DNA of 64,000 nt, taken from Streptomyces sp. CB03234. GTDB lineage: Bacteria > Actinomycetota > Actinomycetes > Streptomycetales > Streptomycetaceae. Every line of letters begins with the position of its first letter. Position 1 is the stretch's first letter. Position numbers and translations under genes: made by a program. The notes under the pieces are model-generated. The model searched no databases and was not told where the DNA came from. It saw only the letters and a list, made by a program, of their open reading frames with translations. Below are positions 15,518 to 23,481 of the stretch, piece after piece. The stretch is from the NCBI RefSeq assembly GCF_001905885.1, contig NZ_LIYH01000004.1, positions 800,115-864,114 of the forward strand, written 5' to 3'.

Positions 15518-15815
15518 CCTGTCTTTCGAGCCAGTGCGGGCCCGGCGGCGGTGGTGCTGAGGCGGTCGCCGGGCCGGGTGGTGAACACACGCCGCAACGT
15601 CCGCCACCACGAACGCCGGCCCAGCACTCCGAGATCCACCTCCACTGTCGTCGACCAGGTGATGACCGAGCGCCTGACCCGCACGGCTGGCCGCGGGCCC
15701 GCCACTGTTCAGCGGGAACTGCGGGTTCCGCAGGTCGGCCGAGCTGCTTCCGTGCACCCGGCGACCATCCGCGTGGATGGAGGACGAGCCGGGGACGCCC
15801 GTACCACCTCGGTGC

Positions 15816-16709
15816 TCACTGCTTCCTGAAGTACTCGATCACACGCGAGTAGCTGTCATCGGCATGGCCGTCTTCGAGGGCCTTGGTCACGAGGCCGAGG
15901 GTGTAGCCGGGGAATCCGGCGTCGATGTTCCGCGCCTCGCTCTCGCGGACCAGGTCCTCGACCGAGGGCCGGTGGTGCTGGAGCGCTCCGTACCGCGTCG
16001 CGTACTCACCACGGTCGACCTCGTCGGCGATCATCGGGAAGGACGCCACCAGCGCGGCAACGGACGGACCGGCGTCGTCGAGGAACCGCTTCACCTCGAT
16101 GCCCTCGCTGGAGAGCAGAGCGGCCGAGTGCAGGAATCCGTTGAGCGCGCCCCACATGGTGCCGTGCACGGCCATTCCGTACAGGGCCGGTACACCGGCG
16201 TCGGCCGAAATCAGCGTCCCACGGCCACCGATGAGCCGGAGCGTCGACTCGAACCGGTCGAACACGGCGTCGGAACCGCCGTAGAAAATCACCGTCTCCG
16301 CTCCCCCTATGCCCGGAGCGATCGTCATGATCTGCCCATGCAGATACTGCGCGCCCCGGTCCGTGACCCACTCGGCCACCGCCCTGGCCTCCGCGGATGT
16401 CCCATCGGTGAGGTTGAGAACCGACCGGCCGGACAGTGCGTCACCCGACGATTCCAGGATCGCGCGGGCCGTCGCATTGCCCTTCACACTGACGACCACG
16501 AGCGGACTGGCGGCAACGGCGTCGCGGACAGTCGCGGACCGCTCGGCCCCCCTGGCGACCAGGGCGTCGGCCTTCCGCGGTGTACGGTTCCACACCGTGG
16601 TCGGGTGCCCGCCGTCCAGGAAGGCTCCGGCGAGGGTGAAGCCCATCTCACCCAGACCGATCACCGTCACGGCCGGCTGGGGGCTGTTTCGTTCTGAGAC
16701 AGTGCTCAT
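15816..16709 (-). CDS. NAD(P)-dependent imine reductase-type / beta-hydroxyacid dehydrogenase-like enzyme
   Basis: 297 residues from ATG 16707-16709 (a TTG two bases upstream is rejected). The N-terminal Rossmann domain has VTVIGLGEMGFTLAGAFLDGG and VWNRTPRKADALVARGA, the NADP-type pattern seen in imine reductases and 3-hydroxyisobutyrate dehydrogenases. The long interdomain helix LYGMAVHGTMWGALNGFLHSA resembles that of imine reductases. These enzymes reduce cyclic imines or related C=N/C=O groups. The upstream region has a MerR-type promoter with a 19-base spacer, so the gene is probably induced by a small molecule or redox signal. The substrate is unknown. Confidence 0.8.
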   Translation of the reverse strand: MSTVSERNSPQPAVTVIGLGEMGFTLAGAFLDGGHPTTVWNRTPRKADALVARGAERSATVRDAVAASPLVVVSVKGNATARAILESSGDALSGRSVLNLTDGTSAEARAVAEWVTDRGAQYLHGQIMTIAPGIGGAETVIFYGGSDAVFDRFESTLRLIGGRGTLISADAGVPALYGMAVHGTMWGALNGFLHSAALLSSEGIEVKRFLDDAGPSVAALVASFPMIADEVDRGEYATRYGALQHHRPSVEDLVRESEARNIDAGFPGYTLGLVTKALEDGHADDSYSRVIEYFRKQ

Positions 16710-16781
16710 CAAAGTCGCTCGCTCTCCGGTTGCAGTGGGGCAGCCCGTCCATGGGCGGCCACTGGTGCTACGCGAAACATC

Positions 16782-16812
16782 ACGCTAGAACCTGAACCGA
16801 AGTCGAGGTCAA
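16782..16812 (-). promoter_or_regulatory. MerR-type promoter with dyad in a 19-bp spacer
   Basis: On the minus strand, -35 TTGACC (16812-16807) and -10 TAGCGT (16787-16782) are 19 bases apart. Within lies the dyad ACCTCGAC-TTCG-GTTCAGGT (16809-16790). A stretched spacer carrying a centred dyad is the signature of promoters activated by MerR/SoxR-family regulators. No MerR-like gene is adjacent. Confidence 0.65.
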
Positions 16813-16985
16813 GGATGGCGATCGATCTCGCGACCGGGCACGTGCGGCGGCCGTCGCTACCACTGCGGTCGGGTGTCCCGGTGGCGCGGCCGGTCACCGG
16901 AACACCCGTGCGTGACCGCGTCGGTCGCATGGCCGGCTCCCGGCCCGCGCCCGCGTCGGCGGTCATCGCCTTGCGCGCCGCGCGG

Positions 16986-17606
16986 TTACTCGAACCGCGT
17001 CGTGTCGCCCGCGCCCCGGCGTACGATCTCGGCTTCGCCGCCGGAGAAGTCGATGACCGTGGTCGGTTCGGTGCCGCAGTCACCCGAGTCGACCACGGCG
17101 TCCACGGCGTGGTCGAGCCGCTCCTTGATCTCCCAGCCTTGCGTCAACGGCTCTTCCTCGTCCGGCAGGAGCAGTGTGCTGGACAGCAGCGGCTCCCCGA
17201 GTTCGGCCAGCAGGGCCTGGGTTACCACGTGGTCGGGGATCCGGACCCCGACCGTCTTCTTCTTCGGGTGCATCAGCTGACGCGGCACCTCCCTGGTCGC
17301 GGGGAGGATGAAGGTGTAGCTGCCTGGGGTCGCCGCCTTGATCGCACGGAACACATCGTTGTCGACGTGCACGAACTGACCCAGCTGCGCGAAGTTCTCG
17401 CACACCAGGGTGAAGTGGTGACGGTCGTCGAGGTTCCGGATCGACCTGATCCGGCCGATGCCGTCACGGTTGCCGAGCTGGCATCCCAGGGCGAAACAGG
17501 AGTCCGTCGGATACGCGACCAGCGCGCCGGAGCGGATGATGTCGACGACACTGCTGATGGTGCGCCGCTGGGGGTTCTCGGGGTGTACGTCGAAATACTT
17601 CGCCAT
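16986..17606 (-). CDS. YciO/Sua5 (threonylcarbamoyl-AMP synthase-like) protein
   Basis: 206 residues from ATG 17604-17606. Sua5/YciO/YrdC-domain marks are IIRSGALVAYPTDSCFALGCQLG, RIRSIRNLDDRHHFTLVCENF, GSYTFILPATREVPRQL and KKKTVGVRIPDHVVTQALL. The length and the K-K-K-T-V-G-V-R-I motif favour the YciO branch over canonical TsaC. TsaC makes threonylcarbamoyl-AMP for tRNA t6A; YciO proteins share the fold but their exact role is less clear. The nearest upstream gene is on the opposite side of a 270-base gap and no operon partner is obvious. Confidence 0.88.
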   Translation of the reverse strand: MAKYFDVHPENPQRRTISSVVDIIRSGALVAYPTDSCFALGCQLGNRDGIGRIRSIRNLDDRHHFTLVCENFAQLGQFVHVDNDVFRAIKAATPGSYTFILPATREVPRQLMHPKKKTVGVRIPDHVVTQALLAELGEPLLSSTLLLPDEEEPLTQGWEIKERLDHAVDAVVDSGDCGTEPTTVIDFSGGEAEIVRRGAGDTTRFE

Positions 17607-17723
17607 CCGCCGAGCCTACGCGATCAGGCCACCCGCGCTCACGCGCCGGGACGGCGTCGCCGCGCCCCGAACCTCAGCGGAACCACCCGCCGCGCGTGCT
17701 CATCGTTGCCTGGGCCGGGGGTA

Positions 17724-18512
17724 TCACGAGCCGGCCGCTGCGTTCAGGGGCAGGAGCTGGGGGCGTTTCGCGGTGCGGCCCTCGCCGGAGGACCGGCCGC
17801 GCAGGCGGCGTCCGAGCCAGGGGCCGAGGAACGCGTACGCCCAGCGCAGTTCGGCCGCTGCGGCTTGGCGTGCTGTGGGGGCCGCCCTCGGAGGCAGGGG
17901 GAGCGTCCAGGCGTCGTCGCTGCCGGGCAGGTGGAGGGCGTGGGCGACGGCCGCGGCGATCCGCTCGTGGCCCAGGGGGCCGGCGTGGAGCCGGTCCTCG
18001 GTCCACAGCCTCGGGTCGGTGGAAACGGCGTGCCGGCCGGTGTCGGCGACCGTGACGCCGTGGCGGGCGGCCGCGGCGCGGATACGGGCGTTGAGGCCGG
18101 ACACACGGGACCTGAGCGGCCGGGCAAGCGGTGCGATCCGCCCCACGTCGGGGAAGGTCAGGGTCACGACATGGGCCCCGGTGGCCGAGAGCGCGGCGAA
18201 CATCTCCTCCAGGTGCCCGGCCACCTCCGCGGCGTCGAAACGGGGCCGGAGCAGGTCGTTGACCCCGGCGGCGACGGTGGCCAGGTCGGGGCGCAGGGCC
18301 AGGGCGGGCGCCAGCTGCTCGGCGTGGACCTGGCCGGCGACACGTCCTCGTACGGCGAGATTGGCGTACCGTACACCGGGGTTGACGGCCGCGAGGTGCT
18401 CGGCGAGCCGGTCGGCCCAGCCCCGTATGCCGACGGTGTCGTCACCGTCGCCGAGCCCTTCGGTCATGCTGTCGCCCAGGGCGACGTAACGCAGGTATTC
18501 ACCGCTCGGCAT
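17724..18512 (-). CDS. SGNH/GDSL hydrolase
   Basis: 262 residues from ATG 18510-18512. Catalytic blocks of SGNH esterases are present: block I YVALGDSMTEG with the nucleophile Ser, block II Gly in NLAVRGRVAGQ, block III VAAGVNDLLRP with Asn, and block V LHAGPLGHERIA with the His. No signal peptide, so the enzyme is probably intracellular. It overlaps the end of the PadR regulator gene by 14 bases, so the two are cotranscribed and likely coregulated. The C-terminal 60 residues are basic and not part of the core fold. Substrate (ester of lipid or sugar) unknown. Confidence 0.85.
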   Translation of the reverse strand: MPSGEYLRYVALGDSMTEGLGDGDDTVGIRGWADRLAEHLAAVNPGVRYANLAVRGRVAGQVHAEQLAPALALRPDLATVAAGVNDLLRPRFDAAEVAGHLEEMFAALSATGAHVVTLTFPDVGRIAPLARPLRSRVSGLNARIRAAAARHGVTVADTGRHAVSTDPRLWTEDRLHAGPLGHERIAAAVAHALHLPGSDDAWTLPLPPRAAPTARQAAAAELRWAYAFLGPWLGRRLRGRSSGEGRTAKRPQLLPLNAAAGS

Positions 18513-19071
18513 GGGACGTCTTCTGCCTCTCCCGTAGAACGGCCGCGATCCGCAGGCACCAGTCGCGGTGCTCCTGCTCGAAGGTGAGGCCGCGCAGGCA
18601 CGTCAGGTACGGCCCGATCCGGTCGCCCCGGCGCAGGAACTCCTCTTCGTCCGCGTCGCCGCGCATCTGCCGCAGCAGCTTGCTCAGGAGCTCCACCTTG
18701 GCCTCGGCCACGGATGCACGCTCTTCGAGCTGCTCGATGACGGGGGCGGTGCCGATACGGTCGGCGGCCTGGACCTTGACGAGCAGATCGTCGCGGATGA
18801 ACGACGGTTTCGACGCGGCTTCGGCGAACCTCTCCAGCTCGGCACGACCGGCCTCGGTGACCCGGAACAGCCGTTTGTTGGGCCGGGCCTCCTGGACCAC
18901 CTGCCGGCCCTCGACGAGCCCGTCCTTCTCCAGCCGGGTCAGCTCGGCGTAGAGCTGCTGGGGCAGGGCGTGCCAGAAGTTGGCGACGCCGATGTCGAAC
19001 GCCTTCGCCAACTGGTACCCGCTGTACTCACCGTCCAGCAGCGCCGCCAGCACGGCATGCCGCAAGGCCAT
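18499..19071 (-). CDS. PadR-family transcriptional regulator
   Basis: 190 residues from ATG 19069-19071, chosen because GGGAAGGG lies eight bases upstream. Longer starts at 19108-19113 have no ribosome-binding site and fall in the operator. The N-terminal winged helix reads LRHAVLAALLDGEYSGYQLAKAFD ... LPQQLYAELTRLEKDGLVEGR, typical PadR, followed by the long dimerisation helix region (EQLEERASVAEAKVELLSKLLRQM). It probably represses itself with the overlapping SGNH hydrolase, and the divergent SnoaL-like gene, through the dyad at 19113-19146. Confidence 0.88.
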   Translation of the reverse strand: MALRHAVLAALLDGEYSGYQLAKAFDIGVANFWHALPQQLYAELTRLEKDGLVEGRQVVQEARPNKRLFRVTEAGRAELERFAEAASKPSFIRDDLLVKVQAADRIGTAPVIEQLEERASVAEAKVELLSKLLRQMRGDADEEEFLRRGDRIGPYLTCLRGLTFEQEHRDWCLRIAAVLRERQKTSHAER

Positions 19072-19112
19072 CCAAAGCGCCCCTTCCCTGTCCTCGTGTG
19101 CCTCTGGCATCA

Positions 19113-19146
19113 TACTCAAAAAAGTGATTAGTCATATTGTTGAGTA
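19113..19146. promoter_or_regulatory. Operator dyad between padR and the divergent SnoaL-like gene
   Basis: TACTCAA (19113-19119) and TTGAGTA (19140-19146) form a perfect 7-bp inverted repeat with a 20-bp AT-rich spacer, in the only AT-rich stretch of the intergenic region. A likely PadR binding site covering both promoters. Confidence 0.6.
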
Positions 19147-19158
19147 CGGGGAGGGGCT

Positions 19159-19593
19159 ATGGAGAAGACCGCCGAACGTTTCCGCGCCGCAGTGGAGGAG
19201 CGCGATCTCGCCGCACTGGACGACCTTTTCACCGAGGACATCCGCCTCTACAGCCCGGTGAAGTTCACGCCCTTCGAAGGCAGGCCCATGGTGCTGGGAC
19301 TCTTCGGAGTCCTGGTGCGCACCTTCGAGGACCTCCGCTACATCGGACACTTCGAAGGTGCGGCCGAGACCAGCGGCGATGGCCACGAAGCCCCGTCGGC
19401 GATCCTGCCCTTCCGGGCCACCGTACGGGGCAAGCAGATCCATGGCATCGATCTGCTCCACTTCGACGAGACGGGCCGGATCAAGGAGTTCACCGTGATG
19501 GTCCGGCCCCAGTCCGCCGTGCACGCGCTGGGGGAGGCGGTTCTCGCCGGCCTGGTCGCCGACGGCCTCGTCCCCCGGGCCGCCGACCGCTAG
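19159..19593 (+). CDS. SnoaL-like (NTF2-fold) protein
   Basis: 144 residues from ATG 19159 behind GGGGAGGGG. The fold signature is that of SnoaL/NTF2-like proteins: an N-terminal helix ERFRAAVEERDLAALDDLFTED, then the strand IRLYSPVKFTPFEGR and the late HGIDLLHFDETGRIKEFTVMVRP. Members include polyketide cyclases, dehydratases and ketosteroid isomerase-like enzymes, and also stress-related proteins without known activity. It is divergent from padR and shares its operator, so a small-molecule response unit (regulator, hydrolase, NTF2 protein) is plausible. The substrate is unknown. Confidence 0.8.
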   Translation: MEKTAERFRAAVEERDLAALDDLFTEDIRLYSPVKFTPFEGRPMVLGLFGVLVRTFEDLRYIGHFEGAAETSGDGHEAPSAILPFRATVRGKQIHGIDLLHFDETGRIKEFTVMVRPQSAVHALGEAVLAGLVADGLVPRAADR

Positions 19594-20147
19594 AGCCGGT
19601 GGATGGGGCGCTGAGAGTGATGTCTGAGGCGATCGCGAGATTGGCCTCCGCCTCGGGAGTCACGGCAGGCTCGGCCGGCCGCTGCGGAACGATCCCCCGG
19701 GATGTCGTGTTCATGGCGCCGGACGGATCGGTCGTCGGGGTGTTGGGCGTGCACGAGCCGGTGCGGGAGCAGGCGGGGCGCACTAGGCGTGCCGGCGCCC
19801 CCCCGTGAGGAGTGTGCCGGCTACCCGGCCCGGGGCTGTGCCGGGTAGTCGGCCTGGCGGCGGTGACGGCCTGTCCGCCGGCGCCCGCCGCCTCCGCCGC
19901 GAACCGCCCGGCGAGCCGCGTCTCGCCCTGGCCGCCCGGGGCGGGCAGCCACCGCACGGCGGTGGGCCCTCGTCCCGCCATCGCCGCGGCGACGCCGGCT
20001 CGGCGTCACGCCCGGGCGACTCCACCACCCGAAAGGGGCGTTGAGCATCCGGCTCGGTACCTCGCGCCGAAACGCGTCGTCCGGCGTGAGCGCCGCGCTC
20101 CACCGCTGCAGCACGTACACCGGTGAACGGTCTACGTGGTGCACTTC
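19594..20147. other. 554-bp stretch without a supported gene
   Basis: A frame at 19620-19808 (62 codons, ATG) has weak third-position GC bias and no clear ribosome-binding site, and a minus-strand frame at 19821-20144 is similar in quality. Neither is recognised. A strong hairpin at 19821-19848 lies inside. Confidence 0.5.
19821..19848. terminator. Hairpin, probable terminator
   Basis: CTACCCGGC (19821-19829) pairs perfectly with GCCGGGTAG (19840-19848) around a 10-base loop. It lies downstream of the SnoaL-like gene and of the minus-strand secreted-protein gene, so it may serve both. Confidence 0.5.
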
Positions 20148-20492
20148 TCAGGTGACCAGGAGGCAGCGGACGTAGACGACCCCCGGAGCCGTGGCCCTGA
20201 CGTACCAGCCTCGGTCTCCTTCGGGGCGGGATGCGGATGCCTGTCCGCCCTCGGACAGGTCGAACCCACCTCCGACGGCGTGGGCGCGCCTGTCCGGACA
20301 CCTGGCGGTCCCCTCGAAGGAGCCGTCTGCGCCGAACTCGAGATGCGCCCGATGCGTGTTCACCTGGGTGGCCTTCACTGCGGGCGCCTCGCCTTGGGCT
20401 GCTCCCACAGTGGGGGCGGCAGCGAGAACCGCCCCCACTGTGACGGCGCACAGGGCAGCGACGGTGACGTGGCGGGTCTTGAAGGGACGCAT
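20148..20492 (-). CDS. Small secreted protein, 114 aa
   Basis: From ATG 20490-20492 with AGAGAGG upstream. A signal peptide (TVAALCAVTVGAVLAAAPTVGAA) is followed by a mature domain with two Cys (TARCPDRRAHAVGGGFD and VVYVRCLLVT). The C-P...AVGGGF-D pattern and the final Y-V-R-C-L strand are common in secreted Streptomyces proteins that probably form a small disulfide-bonded beta fold. Function unknown. Nothing recognisable lies in the 205 bases between it and the DUF5682 gene. Confidence 0.7.
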   Translation of the reverse strand: MRPFKTRHVTVAALCAVTVGAVLAAAPTVGAAQGEAPAVKATQVNTHRAHLEFGADGSFEGTARCPDRRAHAVGGGFDLSEGGQASASRPEGDRGWYVRATAPGVVYVRCLLVT

Positions 20493-20697
20493 GGGTGCCT
20501 CTCTTCCTCTCACGGGGTCTGCCGGTTCCATGCCCTTCGGAGGAAGTCGGCAGAGCCGCAAGGCGGCAACTCGCCATGCCGCCGCACTGACGCTCAGCGC
20601 TCCGCCTCCAGCGCATCCGCCGCCGGCCGCGTCGCGCCATGTGTACGACGTACTGATCGGCGAGCGGCCGCAAGGCGGGGCCTTCCGGTGGGGGAGG

Positions 20698-23481
20698 TCA
20701 TGCGCCGGCCAGCAGCACCTCCAGTGCCACGGCCGTCTCCGGATGGCGACCGGCCAGTGCCGCGCCTGACGGACCGGGATCCGTTGCGCCCCATGCTCCG
20801 TCGCAGCCCAGCAGGCTCGCCACCGCGTCGCACGTCGCGGGGTGGGCGGCGAGCAGCGCCGCCCGTCCCGGCCGATGCACCGCTTCCGGTTCGGGCTGCG
20901 CCACCCAGGGCGGCACCCACGCGTCCAGCGCGGCGAGCCGGCCGGGGAAGACGCGTCCGGCCTCACGGATCAGGAGCGGGGCCAACTCGGCGCCGCCCGA
21001 CCGCAGGGTGGTGATCAGGGTCGGCAGCCACGGCAGCAGCACCGGGTCCGGCAGCCGTCCGAACGCGTTCGACACCGCCTCCACGACGAAGTCGGTGAGG
21101 CCCGGGACGGGCTCCAGCGCGTGTACGAGGCCGCTCAGGTAGCGCGGATAGGCGGGCACCACCAAGGGGTTGGCGAGCAGCTCGTCGCACCTCGCCCGGA
21201 GGTCCGCGCGGGTAAGGAGCCCGAGCTGCGTCTGGGCCGCCCACAGCAGCGCCGTCTTCGACGGGTCCTGCGGATGCGACTGGGCGACCGCCAGCTCCAG
21301 CTGGGTCCGGTCGCAGCCCAGTGACAACGCCAGGCCCTCCATGCTGAACAGGAAGCCCAGCATCGCCGCCACCTGGCGGACCGTGGCGTCGTCGTCGGTG
21401 AACGCCGTCGGCAGCAGGGTGCAGTAGTGCGCGTATCCGGTCTTGACGAAGGACTCGATCCACGGTGGCAGCACCGGCTCGCTGGTGCGGTAGTGCGCCA
21501 GCAGCCGCCGCACGCGGCGCAGCACCTCCGGTGCGCCGTCGACACTGCGTTCGGCCGACAGCACCTCCAGGGCGCGGGTGCCCAGCTCGTCGGTGAGACG
21601 GCGGCTGCGCAGGTACAGCGTCGCGTCCTCGACGGCTTCCAGGACGGTCGCCGCGGTGGCGTGCGGGCCGTATGCCGTGCGGCGCAGGCGCTGCTCGAGG
21701 ACCTGTTCGATGCTGACGCCCTCGTAGCCGAGTTCGATGAGCGCACGCTGGTGGGTGCCCAGCGCCAGATCCCACGACTCCTGGATCGGCCGCTCGCCGA
21801 GGCGCCGCTCGCCCATGATGGGCCGTGCGGCGCCCTGCGGCATCAGGTAGCGCAGCATCCACAGCACGTCGGAGCACCGCTCCAGTCCGGGCTGGGAGGC
21901 GATGTCCAGCAACGCCCGCTGCACGCCGCGCTGCTGAAGTTTCAACCGCAAGGGCGCGAGCCGGTCGTGTACGTCACGTGCCAGGGGCGGCAGCGCGTCG
22001 TAGCCGACCTGGCCGACCCGGTCGCCGCCCATCATGATCTCCACGAGCCGGCGCACATCGCGCCGGCCCGGCACGGAGTCCTTCTCGATGCAGGTGACGG
22101 CCGCGTCCTGGAAGTCGTACGGCGTCGGCCGGGCCCGGTCGCGCATTCCGGCCAGCAGGATCGACGTCTCGAACACCGCGATGGCGTCGGCGGTGGAGGC
22201 GAGATAGCCGTTGCGGCGCGCGGCGCGCACGATCTCCACCGACCAGCCGAGCAGTTCGGCCTCGTCCAGCTGGTCCAGGACGGACGGCTGTCGCAGGAAG
22301 CCGGTCAGCTTGTCCGAGGGAGCGACCGCCGGTACGGGAGCCGGCGCGGCCACGGCCCTCTTGGCCTTCGACTTGCTCGTCCCCGCCTGTCCCGCCAGGC
22401 GGAATGGCTCCACGCGGGTGCGCCTGAGGTTCTTCGCCCAGACCGTCGCGGCGATGGACACCGAACCGGCGGCGAGGCCGAACTGCGCCTCGATCGCCGC
22501 GTGGCTGGAAGGGATCAGGCCGTGCTGCCACGTGGTGGCAGTGCGCGGACCGATCTCGAAGGTGTCCGTGCCGTGGACCCCGAACTCCGGGACGCGGCTG
22601 GCCGCGTGGAAGGCGCCGCAGACGTACAGACAGTTGGCGGGATCCGTGCCGGTGGCGGCCAGGTGCTCGCGCATCCTGGTCCACATGTAGCGCTCGCGGT
22701 CCTCGTCCACGCGCACCCGATGGCGATCGCCGGGCGCCAGGCGCCTGAAGAGGCTGCCGATCAGGAGCATGACCTGGCGGTAGGTGTCGTGGTCGCAGTC
22801 GCCGAGCGGCAGCTCGACGTACTGGTGCCACCACTCCGACCAGTGCCGCACCTTGCCGTGGCGCAGCAGGTGCTCCTCCAGATCGGCGAAGCGCGGCCGC
22901 AGGTCACCGATCTCCACACCGATCGCGTCGCCGTGCAGCGCGGCCTCCTCCTCGGCGGGCGGCGCGTCCGGGTCGGCCGGCCCGGTGGAGTGCGACCCGC
23001 GGGCGTCCCACTGGAAGACGTGGTCGGAGGAGCGGTCGACGAGGACCAGTTCGACACCCGGCGTGTCCAGGGCGTAGGCGATCGCCTGGTACTCGGCCGA
23101 GGCCTCGGTGATCGGTGCGACCACCGACAGCGGGGACCACTCGGCCGGGAATCCTTCGACCGCGGTGGCGAATGCCTGGACCGCCACCGGCAGCGTGCAG
23201 TTGCGCAGTTCGGTCAGCAGTGGCGCCATGTCCTCGCACAGTTCCAAGTACACGACCTTCGGCTGCTTCTCCCGCAGGCGGCGTGCCATGGCGATCGCCG
23301 AGGCGGGCGAGTGGTGGCAGACGGGGAAGATCTCCAGTGGCTCGCGCACCGCGCGGTCCACGTCGTCGACGATGCCGAGGAGGATGCCCTCCAGCGCGTC
23401 CGGCCCGTCGGCGAACGTCGCGGCGGCCTCCTGCAGCTGCCCGCGCAGTGCCTCGAAGGTCCCCTCGTGCGTACCGCTCAT
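20698..23481 (-). CDS. DUF5682 protein (YehM-like), last gene of the SWIM-VWA-MoxR operon
   Basis: 927 residues from ATG 23479-23481, overlapping the MoxR stop by four bases (ATGA); the frame continues to 23529 without reason to start there. The N-terminal 330 residues contain IFPVCHHSPASA (residues 51-62), VVYLELCEDM (76-85), VELVLVDRS (143-151) and LYVCGAFHAASR (285-296). This spacing of H, E, D and G-x-x-H resembles the EreA/TraB/ChaN hydrolase-like fold (my inference). The remaining 550 residues are a helical repeat-like region rich in Leu/Ala. DUF5682 proteins are regularly encoded with MoxR, VWA and SWIM partners, as in E. coli yehM. Molecular function is unknown; it could be the effector of the system. 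Confidence 0.88.
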   Translation of the reverse strand: MSGTHEGTFEALRGQLQEAAATFADGPDALEGILLGIVDDVDRAVREPLEIFPVCHHSPASAIAMARRLREKQPKVVYLELCEDMAPLLTELRNCTLPVAVQAFATAVEGFPAEWSPLSVVAPITEASAEYQAIAYALDTPGVELVLVDRSSDHVFQWDARGSHSTGPADPDAPPAEEEAALHGDAIGVEIGDLRPRFADLEEHLLRHGKVRHWSEWWHQYVELPLGDCDHDTYRQVMLLIGSLFRRLAPGDRHRVRVDEDRERYMWTRMREHLAATGTDPANCLYVCGAFHAASRVPEFGVHGTDTFEIGPRTATTWQHGLIPSSHAAIEAQFGLAAGSVSIAATVWAKNLRRTRVEPFRLAGQAGTSKSKAKRAVAAPAPVPAVAPSDKLTGFLRQPSVLDQLDEAELLGWSVEIVRAARRNGYLASTADAIAVFETSILLAGMRDRARPTPYDFQDAAVTCIEKDSVPGRRDVRRLVEIMMGGDRVGQVGYDALPPLARDVHDRLAPLRLKLQQRGVQRALLDIASQPGLERCSDVLWMLRYLMPQGAARPIMGERRLGERPIQESWDLALGTHQRALIELGYEGVSIEQVLEQRLRRTAYGPHATAATVLEAVEDATLYLRSRRLTDELGTRALEVLSAERSVDGAPEVLRRVRRLLAHYRTSEPVLPPWIESFVKTGYAHYCTLLPTAFTDDDATVRQVAAMLGFLFSMEGLALSLGCDRTQLELAVAQSHPQDPSKTALLWAAQTQLGLLTRADLRARCDELLANPLVVPAYPRYLSGLVHALEPVPGLTDFVVEAVSNAFGRLPDPVLLPWLPTLITTLRSGGAELAPLLIREAGRVFPGRLAALDAWVPPWVAQPEPEAVHRPGRAALLAAHPATCDAVASLLGCDGAWGATDPGPSGAALAGRHPETAVALEVLLAGA

